Positions 56,495 to 64,000 of a DNA stretch of 64,000 nucleotides are shown here, piece by piece (the stretch's first letter is position 1; each line of letters begins with the position of its first letter). The stretch is from Haemonchus contortus (taxonomy: Eukaryota; Nematoda; Chromadorea; Rhabditida; Trichostrongylidae). The notes under the pieces were generated by a model that saw only the letters and a list, made by a program, of their open reading frames with translations, was not told the DNA's origin and did not search any database. The translations under genes were made by a program, and so were the position numbers. The DNA is taken from assembly GCA_000469685.2 (NCBI GenBank), contig LS997567.1:20741108-20805107 (forward strand), given 5' to 3'.

Positions 56495-56980
56495 TCACGC
56501 TCAATTTCGAAAGTCAAAGTCGTGAGCAACGTGAACTCGATGATATCGAGCAGCGATATGAATCTGTTAAACGAAATTCGGGAATTTTACGGCTAAAAGG
56601 TACGCATGAAATACCAGAATCAATAAATTTTTTGAATAACTGTGCTTGTTTTAAGGCTTTTTTTCTGGGTTTCATTTGTTTTGTGTTACAGGTGAAGTGG
56701 TGAAAGCAGATTTCCAGGACTTGCAATTTATTGCTGATATTGGAAATGGTAGCTGTGGACGTGTTTCTAAGATGAGCTACAGAGGTCACGTTATGGCCGT
56801 TAAGGTGGTTTGAGCTTGACATCCTTAATATATGAATCTTAGTGATTGTAATCATAACAGGACATGGTTCGAACATCAAACAAAGAGGATAACAAACGCA
56901 TTATTATGGATTTGGACGTGATTTCTCGTGCAGAAGCGTCTCGTCATATAGTCTTGTGCTATGGGTACTTCATATCTGAG
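56495..56980 (+). CDS. MAP kinase kinase (MKK7-type) N-lobe, three exons, partial
   Basis: Exons: 56495-56599, 56692-56804 and 56861-56980. Both introns are GT-AG (91 and 56 bp, acceptors TGTTACAG and ATAACAG) and all phases agree. The first exon is Glu/Arg-rich and helical. The second gives 'DLQFIADIGNGSCGRV' with the Gly-rich ATP loop (GxGxxG) and ends in 'HVMAVK', the ATP-binding lysine. The third reads 'MVRTSNKEDNKRIIMDLDVI' and 'HIVLCYGYFI', the helix C and beta-4/5 region in the form used by MKK7-type MAPKKs, which activate JNK. No premature stop occurs. The catalytic loop (HRD) and DFG exons are not seen in the next 7 kb, so either a very long transposon-filled intron follows or this is a fragment. 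An exon upstream is also required, because exon 1 starts in mid-codon. Confidence 0.75.
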
Positions 56981-58520
56981 GTATTTACATGTGCACCATA
57001 AGTTCAACTTAGCTTAACTCGGTACTTAGGATGCAAGACGCTTGTTTTTTATATTCACTGTATTCTTCTAACTTGAAAGCGAAGGTCGTGGGTCTCAATT
57101 TCTTATTCTCGTTTTCGATTTGTTAGTCTGCCCAAATCTAATATATTTAAGAATTTTTGCTGTTGGAGACCGCTATTTCTGAAGAGATGCAAGAATAAAA
57201 GAACTATTGTTAGAACTTTTCCACTTTTTTTCTACGGGTACTGCTACGTACATATTGGCCCGTATGCATAACGCCCAGGTTAATCCCCCTAAAATTTATT
57301 CCTCGTCACTAGCACTGATGTACATTTGGTAGATATTCTTTTCTCCAAGTCACCGCACCGAACACCGAAGCATTTCAGTCCGTTGCAGCGTCTATTTCAA
57401 CCTTCACACGTGGTGTACACATGATTCTTGTTCGAAAACAACTTTTTTTGCTCTAAGCGCCGAGCTTTCTTACTATTGCTATCATAATACATCTTCAACG
57501 CTATATTTTTATGCGCTCATGAAAGATGGAACAACACAATGGACAACAAGTTTTCGCACCTAGGCGGGAAGTGGCCCTTCTGCGCGAAGGTTCGTAAACC
57601 GCTTTTCAAGGCAGTGCTAGTTAAAAAATTAAGAGCATAGCGAGTAGAAGGTGCACAATTACAACTGCAATACTGACAGCATTCATTTAGGATGAAAATT
57701 ATTGAGAGCTATGAACAAAAGTGGAACATAAAATAAATTAATATCACGCATAACAAGCGCCATGTCGCCAACCCACTCCCACGACAGGAATAGCAGGGTA
57801 ACAAAGAATAAAATGCAATAGGATGTGTAATAATATACAAACCAGGCGAAAAACTACTCATTAGTTGCTCACAGAAATAATTCCAGTTTCCTTCTGAAAT
57901 CACACCAGGTTCGCGATGCAACATGCTCACGATAACTGGTGTAAATCTAGAAAGAAAACCTGCTTATCTGAAGATTCGACTGCTTGATAGCAATGAATTC
58001 AGCCATATAAATAAATATGTAGTTGGTTGCAGCAGTAGAATAAAATCAGAGCAATACTTGACGAATTCGGCAGCAGAAATCAGAGGAATAAGCGCTCAGT
58101 CTAATAATGTAGTGAATAGCGTGGTAGCGGCGTGCAAATCCATCGGCGCCCCAGCACGAATCCAGGGGTAGATTCATCCCCCTCCCCCGGGTGAGGAGTC
58201 AATGGGGTCGCGCTTCTCTGAGCTCTCGCTAAGGTAAGGTCGCAGAGACAAACATCACATGATTACCAAGGGCTGTCGATTCTTCACCTGTTTATAGGAA
58301 AATACTTAGCTCCATTGCTACTATCTTGACACAGAACAAAGGCAAAACCCCCATTTCAACACTCGCGCCCTCGGCAAACATTTCCTTGGCATTTCCTACC
58401 CTGGGCGTTATGCATACGGGTCATTATCTAAATTGATCTCGCTGTACGAGTAGCTCGCAGAGAAGACTGAACTGACGTATGAAGTAGTGGTTACTTTCTA
58501 GGGATGTGTAGTCAACTTCG
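56981..58520. other. Putative intron or flank after the kinase exons
   Basis: I looked for HRD, DFG and activation-loop coding and found none. The frames 57709-57930 (-) and 57923-58171 (+) have no domain. A possible donor GTATTT at 56981 opens this stretch. Confidence 0.4.
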
Positions 58521-59014
58521 GTGAAAATGTAGTTGGGAGGGGCCACGCGGCGGCGCGACACTTTCCTCGTCTGGCGCTCTCCACAGCGAGATAGTAGTGG
58601 GCCTGAGTCTGGGAAGGAATGGTGAGGTTGTACTGATATGTTTCGTGATTTAGAACAAACTAACTGTTGACACGTGTTGATATGCTTGCATATGATAGAT
58701 ACTCTTCTTCTGAGCCGATAAAACCTATTTTTTAAGAAGGGGAGGGGCTCCGGGGTGGGTGAGATGGTTATCTCGTTCAAAAAGCTGGGATGAGATAAAA
58801 GTTGAACGTCTAATTGGCTCACCCATCCCGGAGCCCCTCCCCTTCCTGAAATTAGGTGAAAATACACAGCTATAACATAAAAAAGCTATGAAACGTCCCT
58901 AAATACCATTACGGGCTCGCCTACCCTTCCTTGTTTACTATCTCGCCGCGGAGAGCGCCAGACGAGGAAAGTGCCGCGCCGCCGCGTGGCCCCCCCCCCA
59001 ACTACATTTTCACC
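58521..59014. mobile_element. Foldback element with a second hairpin inside
   Basis: Outer arms: GGTGAAAATGTAGTTGGG...CACGCGGCGGCGCG with CTTTCCTCGTCTGGCGCTCT at 58521-58601, and the inverted copy at 58926-59014. An inner hairpin pairs AAGGGGAGGGGCTCCGGG (58737) with CCCGGAGCCCCTCCCCTT (58827-58844). It is two nested inverted repeats, with no coding. Confidence 0.85.
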
Positions 59015-59480
59015 TCAACTTCTCATGGAACTTTGAGTGGAAGACATTGATATGAGTTTCCCAAAAATGTTACGAACCCAAAAAAATTTCCTGAAAATAG
59101 TGTCTATTGAAAACGCGTCGTTGAAGTATAATAGTGTTTATGTGGTTTGGTAGTAGTGCCATCGTTTTTCAGGGGAAAGGTGTGGGTATGCTCCTCGTCA
59201 TAGTCGAAATTTCTGCACAGGTTTCCTTCGTTTTATTAAAGGCTTTAATACCCTTTTTTTCCTGACATTTAATTAACTGGGCCCCTTATTTAGGCTGTCG
59301 TTTAGTCTTGTCATGCTTATCCAAACAGAATGGTGCGGGTAGTGAGTTGTAGGACTCTGTTCCATTTTGAACACTGGAAGACGTTCAACGGGAGTTGCCC
59401 TCGAACGGATGCCTGTGCATAACTCAGTACTGACGGAACGCTAAATATATTTGAAACGAACATGTTATTCAAAGATTTCT

Positions 59481-59908
59481 CGGTACTATTCTACTATTAC
59501 ACCCCCAAAAACTCAAAATTTTAATTTTCGATGAAACTTTGCCTCTAGGGGTAATCCGATGCCTTGATAACGAATATGACCTTTACTTTTAGCGCTGGCG
59601 CCAATTTGGCGCCAAGGGTGTTTTCGCCAAATTTGCTGAAAACTTGCGTTTAGGGGTTATTTGAGGTCCTGATAACGAGTATAACATTCATTTTTGGCGC
59701 TGGCGCCATTTGGCTCCAATCGGCGCCAATTTGGCGCCAATTGGAGCTAAATTGGCGCCAACGCCAAAAATGAAGGTCATATTCGTTATCAGGGCATCGG
59801 ATTACCCCTATAGGCAAAGTTTCATCGAAAATTGAAATTTTGAGTTTTTGTGACTTGGGGGTGTAACAGGTAGAATAGTTCTGGGGGTGTAATAGTAGAA
59901 TAGTAGCG
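59481..59908. mobile_element. Foldback element rich in GGCGCC
   Basis: Ends TACTATTCTACTATTACACC and its complement. Long arms share CGATGAAACTTTGCCT, AGGGGTAATCCGATGCC and GATAACGAATATGACCTT. The centre has at least seven GGCGCC sites. A third internal copy of the arm is at about 59645-59700, so the element has been rearranged. The right terminus is duplicated (59863-59901). Confidence 0.85.
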
Positions 59909-60130
59909 ATTTCTCATGTTGTACAATTGTTACAGCGTTAAAACCCTAGACAAAGTCAATTGTCTCAAAACTGAACAAATCCCCGCCAAGAGTTACAAAT
60001 AGGCTTGTGTGATCGGCAACCTACGCTGCCTTGTACCACGAGTGGTGCAAAAGCCTTGAAAAGGGAGGGCAACATCCTACTATATACAACGCGCTAGTGT
60101 CTGTGTGTGGTGGTGTATGTGTGTTTGCCC

Positions 60131-60310
60131 AAGCGGAACTCATAACTACTGTTCCCGTGGACCTGGAGCTTCAAACTGGGCAGGACTACAGGCGGCAGGA
60201 TGGGCAAGACCGAATTCCGATCACAGGGGGCGGGGTTGCGCGAAAATTGCCAATTTGGCCTTAAAGAATTAAAATTTGGTAGGAGTATATGCGGCAGGCT
60301 TACGACCGCT
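60131..60310. repeat. Degenerate ~110-bp repeat family, 60-kb locus
   Basis: GTTCCCGTGGACCTGGAG, CAGGCGGCAGGATGGG, GGGGGCGGGGTT and TTGGTAGGAGTATATGCGGC. Related to 40088-40560 and 60930-61075. Confidence 0.7.
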
Positions 60311-60530
60311 CAAGGTCGAAGAAAAGCGGAGGTCTCCGACACACCAAGTTACTGCTTTATGAATAAGAGATATTACACTCGATTGGTCTCTATCACTGCA
60401 CCTACCCTTCTTTTCGGATGAACATCAAGTGGATCTTGCTCTAAGGCCTCCTCTATTGTCAGTTTTCCCATCCTGCCTCCTTTACTCCTACCAATTTTGA
60501 ACTCTCCAAGTCCACGGGAACAGGGGTAAC

Positions 60531-60904
60531 GGAACTTCTCTCCTATCGCGGCATTCTCCCTTGCGGCATGCGGCAAATGCCATTGCAACTACCGTACTCA
60601 CCCCGCCTCCCGCCAATCGATAGGACGCGATATTTTTCGTTGATTGGCTTGCTTTTTCATCGGATTTGATCGTTTTTTCTTCTGTTTCTTTTTAGTTTTC
60701 ATGTTTATTAGACTTGATAAATCAAAATGACTCCTCCTTCATAAAAGACGATCAAGACCGCATTGGAATTGAAAAGAGCGGCCAGCCAACTCAAATGTTT
60801 AAAGGACTCCCCGCCTCACAAATTGCGCGCTCCAATCTTCCATCGCAATCCTGCGATAGGCGACGGGTGCGGTGTGTGCGACGCCGTGTTAGGGGAGAAG
60901 TTCC
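60531..60904. mobile_element. 374-bp MITE, copy 2
   Basis: Same length, ends and flanks (left TAAC, right CGGACCCC) as 35710-36083. It sits inside the ~110-bp repeat family (CCACGGGAACAGGGG on its left), which suggests that this family contains the preferred target or that the element is longer than marked. Confidence 0.85.
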
Positions 60905-60929
60905 CGGACCCCGGGAACAGAAGTTATAG

Positions 60930-61075
60930 ATTTCCGCTCAAACACTGATCTAACGCAAACCCCGCTCCAGGGGACGGGGTTCGCGCGAAAATTGCCAATT
61001 TGGCCTAAAGAGTTAAAATTCGGTAGGAGTACAGGCGGCAGGATGGGAACACTTATGGTGGATAAGAGGGCAGGA
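60930..61075. repeat. Degenerate ~110-bp repeat unit
   Basis: CCAGGGGACGGGGTTCGCGC, TTAAAATTCGGTAGGAGTAC and GGCGGCAGGATGGGAACACT; close to the unit at 60220-60305. Confidence 0.7.
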
Positions 61076-61085
61076 CTCTGCCCAT

Positions 61086-61226
61086 ACAATACAATACAAT
61101 ACAATACAATACAACATAATATAATATAATATAATATAATATAATATAATATAATATAATATAATATAATATAATATAATATAATACAATACAATACAAT
61201 ACAATACAATACAATACAATACATAC
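61086..61226. repeat. Compound (AATAC)n-(AATAT)n-(AATAC)n microsatellite
   Basis: About 140 bp of pentamers: AATAC at both ends and AATAT in the middle, with one AACATAATAT transition. The long antisense frames here are an artefact of the repeat. Confidence 0.98.
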
Positions 61227-61263
61227 TTTCATACATACATTCACACACACCAAACTTGTGGAT

Positions 61264-61457
61264 CACATTAGGTTGGCAAGAAAGCCCTGTGACAAAATGG
61301 ATAAAATGGAGGCGTTTTTTAAATCATTCCTAGAATTCTTCCGAGCAATCAATTTCCGGGAATACACTTATCAAAGAGGTCAACAACCTTCTATTATCCT
61401 TTGAGTAAATCACTGATGCTTTCTGTTCTGGAAAGATGAGGCTTTGACTTAAAGAGG
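61264..61457. repeat. Left part of a second copy of the 0.88-kb TIR element
   Basis: Matches 38918-39105 (TTCTATTATCC-TTGAGTA and TTGACTTAAAGAGGTA / GTGACTCAAAGAAGTA). It stops exactly where the Tc1-like element begins at 61458-61460. The corresponding right part resumes at about 63665, so one element was probably split. Confidence 0.7.
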
Positions 61458-61459
61458 TA

Positions 61460-63660
61460 CAGGGTGCGCCATAAATATGGTAACAAAATAATTGCTGTTG
61501 CAAAAAAGCAGTACATATTGATACATTGTGAATTTTTGTGAACTACTTACTATGCATCGCATCAACAAAATAAACGCACACTCATCCGAAATAACCGATT
61601 CCTGTACTAATCATAGCTCAAAGACGCTTCCGCTACTCATCGACGGCGGCAGACAAAGTTTCTTATTAAACTCCGGCCCTGGCTTTTCTGAACGATTTCC
61701 AAGAAGCAACAGCAGTGATGTATTCTGAAGCGCAGGCTTTCCTTTCCAGTACACACTATATTCACAGACCCAGTGGGTTTAGGGCCGGAATTCGTAGACT
61801 AATTGGAAGAAGGGACGGAATCGCGAACAGCTGCTCAGCACCAGTCCTGATTTTTCTATCCGTGGGCAGGTACGCGGGTGTTTCCAGATCGCATCTCATA
61901 AATGATCTTTGACATTAAGCAGCATCCTCTCGAAAATGTCCCTTATTTATTTATTTATTTATTTTTATTTATTTTTTTATTTATTATGCACAAATGTGTG
62001 CCACTAAAAAAACATAACAGAGGAACAATACACAGAAACACGAAAAGTCCTCAAAAGTGAAATCTTTCAACTAAAGTGCTTCACACACTAGGCGTCATAA
62101 TGCATGTGAACAGATTGGAATGGAATGAAATGGAAGAGTATGTTTTTAATGATGCCATTGGTGGCTCCAACATCATTAGTGGGCAGAAAAAATGCTCACT
62201 ATTCACTCGAACCTCAACCACTGCACTTAGTTGTGAAAAAACAGTCAGCAATCGCCAAGGCGATCGGGAGTGGTGAGGCGGTGATTACAGAGCTGCCCAT
62301 AGAAAAGTTTCCTAGTCACGTAGCCTCCAGCATAAAACAGAAAAAAATGAGATAATAGGGTGCACTTTGACATCTAGTGTGTGAAACAACTTTATTATTA
62401 ATAGTTAGCATTATTATCATCTATCATTTCATTATCATTTTTCATCGTCGCAGGTAATGCAGGACAGGAAGTCTTCTGAGAAGAATTACTCTTCTAAATA
62501 ACTGCAAGAGCGAATACATCAAACTATTAGTAAGAGTCCTCTAAACCCAACAGTTCTAGCAAATTAATTTTTCTCAATCTATTTCTAAGCACACGACTAT
62601 TTTCAGCAGAAAGCACTTCGGAAGGTAACATTTGCATCCACCTCGCGCATCGGTAGAGTACGAAGTCGTGCAAGTGACTTCGATTTCTCCTACCCAAACT
62701 CCTATAGTGCAGGTTGAAACCACCTGACCTTACACTAGTCGGCCTAAAAATCCAGTACTTACTCGCTGTTAATCTTACTTCCATACGTAAGAGCCGAAAG
62801 CAAAAAACAGGGTCCGCTATGACACGTCTCTTTTTCAAAGTCATCATGTTGAGGTGTCGCAACCGTTCTTCATAACTTGGCAAGCTACCCACGGATAAAT
62901 CTGTACTCGGCGGAACAAAAGTTTAGTGAACATTCTTTGAACTTTTCCAGTTTGATGATATCCTTTTTGTGCAGTGGGCTCCTTATGTAGGTGTTCTGTT
63001 CAATTTTTATACTCTTTTCGATAAAAAAATAAGCGATATCGCTGGCATGGCACAGATTCCAGCCCAAACCATTATAAAGGAGAGAAATCGCTGCAAGAAA
63101 CGATCTGACCCTTCCCAACTTCCTCTTCAGTTGTAAAATATACGTGTAGACTGGGACCTGAACACCCCTTTCCTCCATCATGAACACCTTTTTGTCAGAA
63201 AGAAGTGTGTCAGAGGCGTACTGCGTGCAAGTAGGGCACGGAACTTATGCTTCCTCTCGAACCTCTCCTCGTCAAAAAACATGTAAGGGTTTTGAAACCC
63301 ATCTAGATTCCATTGTATTTACTAGTGCAAGACTTTTCTCATTGAGGTAGGACATACATTCAACTTGGCAGTAATTTTTCTAGTTTTTCTGCAGGTTTCG
63401 CAGCATAATCATTTCCAAGCAATCGTATCTCTAGAAGGGGTCACAACTGAGACAAGGCAACCGTCTTTGACTGGTCGTTGAGTTGACCTCTCCATGCATC
63501 GCGATATAGAAGGCCGTCATGCGATAAATGTCGAAACGACAAGGGATCCCGGAAGGGAACTCACCAAATGCGCACCGAGACGGAACGGTGTTTGGATAAC
63601 TGCGAGGCTTCACTATTTTTCGAAAACAGGCGAATAGTGTGCACCTGGAATAAAGCGCAC
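61460..63660 (-). pseudogene. Tc1-like element relic, copy 2, split by a LINE
   Basis: Starts CAGGGTGCGCCATAAATATG after TA (61458-61459). On -, 63187-63000 gives 'NGLGWNLCHASDIAYFFIEKSIKIEQNTYI', the beta-strand region before the second catalytic Asp in Tc1-type enzymes. The remaining parts are in shifting frames. The match to copy 1 is interrupted at 61947-62978 by a CR1-like LINE. Both copies are dead. Confidence 0.65.
61947..62978 (-). mobile_element. 5'-truncated CR1-like LINE inserted in the Tc1-like relic
   Basis: The - strand frame 62892-62527 (121 codons, still open) is the C-terminus of a LINE RT ORF: 'LPSYEERLRHLNMMTLKKRR', 'RSGGFNLHYRSLG', 'FVLYRCARWMQMLPSEVL' and 'FRNRL/LRNRLRKI'. 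About 30 more residues precede it in another frame ('LEKVQRMFTKLLFRRV'-like). A 3' UTR of about 580 bp follows and ends in AAATAAATAAAT repeats at 61985-61947. TCCCTTAT (61939-61946) and CTCCTTAT (62979-62986) look like the target duplication. 5' truncation and the repeat tail are normal for this class. Confidence 0.8.
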
Positions 63661-63664
63661 TCGG

Positions 63665-64000
63665 TGAACCTCTGACATGTGTCTAAAGCGAAATTTTGGC
63701 GTGCGTTGTCCTTCTGTAAAGACCTGATTTACGGTTTTGATCGTCTTTCTACCCCGTTGGCCGAATAAAGGGGTTCATAGGGGTAAGCGGTAGCTGTGTC
63801 CAGCTGTGTCCATCTAGTCTACGTTCAGCAACCCATAGTGGATGGATTTCTTCAACTTTCATCAAATCAAGGGACGATGCTGGCGTAACTTTGTAGGCTA
63901 CTATCTCCTGCAGTGAAGCGATACAACCCATTGTTGACCGCTGATCTGTGAGCAGTGCTAGTATTGAATAGGTTGCTGATAATTTGAGCCGCTATACCCG
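63665..64000. repeat. Right part of the second 0.88-kb TIR element copy, cut by window end
   Basis: Matches 39248-39585 (TTTAAAGCGAAATTTCGACG / TCTAAAGCGAAATTTTGGCG and GATAATTTGAGC-GCTA). The frame 63749-63931 (-) has a counterpart in 39330-39510 but no recognised domain. Confidence 0.75.

Noticed and set aside
57923..58171. Downstream kinase exon
   Set aside because: No HRD, DFG or activation-loop pattern, and the composition does not fit a kinase C-lobe.
60889..61266. 125-codon frame of repeated Ile-Leu-Tyr-Cys on -
   Set aside because: Pure product of the AATAC/AATAT microsatellite.

Overview
The window looks like eukaryotic, repeat-dominated nuclear DNA, most likely from a nematode. 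A parasitic clade V worm of hookworm type is my guess, not a proof. The evidence is short GT-AG introns (56-91 bp) with T-rich TTACAG/AACAG acceptors, mariner, Tc1, BEL-like, Penelope-like and CR1-like coding relics of the kind common in nematodes, and many foldback elements. I see no operons, ribosome binding sites, CRISPR or rRNA. Only one segment reads as a host gene: three exons of a MAP-kinase-kinase N-lobe (56495-56980, + strand).

Layout. 1-1.2 kb: nothing recognised. 1.24-6.01 kb: a decayed Ty3/gypsy-type LTR retrotransposon (+), LTRs about 410 bp, with RT, RNase H and integrase remnants but no recognisable gag. 6.1-7.0 kb: foldback elements, one holding three 61-bp tandem units. 8.1-9.0 kb: dead mariner (+), abutting a gag/protease relic (-) at 9.0-9.9 kb. 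9.9-15.8 kb: a long-terminal-inverted-repeat element (arms about 1.5-1.8 kb, near identical) enclosing a decayed Tc1-type transposase (-) and a spliced coiled-coil plus BEN-domain gene (+). 15.8-17.5 kb: possible env-like relic (-). 17.6-19.7 kb: leader and one LTR of a tRNA-Gln-primed LTR family (-).

19.68-30.08 kb is one very large inverted-repeat element. It has two arms of about 2.0 kb and a 774-bp loop. The right arm is split by a 2.06-kb near-perfect palindrome (22911-24965) and by a complete 3.54-kb LTR element (25178-28719) with 279-bp LTRs, PBS, polypurine tract and a GGCA target duplication. Removing the two insertions restores an arm of about 2006 bp against 2016 bp on the left.

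30-64 kb is a mosaic of smaller elements: a TTA-flanked inverted-repeat family with tRNA-like boxes (32.3-33.3 and 47.1-48.7 kb), the second copy sitting inside another element (46.6-49.3 kb) whose uninterrupted relative lies at 36.5-37.7 kb; tRNA-derived SINEs with target duplications (33.5 and 45.2 kb); a 374-bp MITE in two copies (35.7 and 60.5 kb); mariner relics (37.9-38.8 and 51.3-52.0 kb); Penelope-like RT and GIY-YIG relics (45.9-46.6 and 50.6-51.3 kb); BEL-like gag (42.1 kb); CR1-like LINE pieces (42.7-43.7 kb, and 61.9-63.0 kb inside a Tc1-like element); and several strong foldbacks (44.4, 52.8, 58.5 and 59.5 kb).

The elements do not form a pathway. What they do give is a readable insertion history. 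The two most interesting objects are the nested 10-kb inverted repeat and the long-TIR element with the BEN-domain gene. Coordinates of repeats were found by eye and their edges may be off by several bases.
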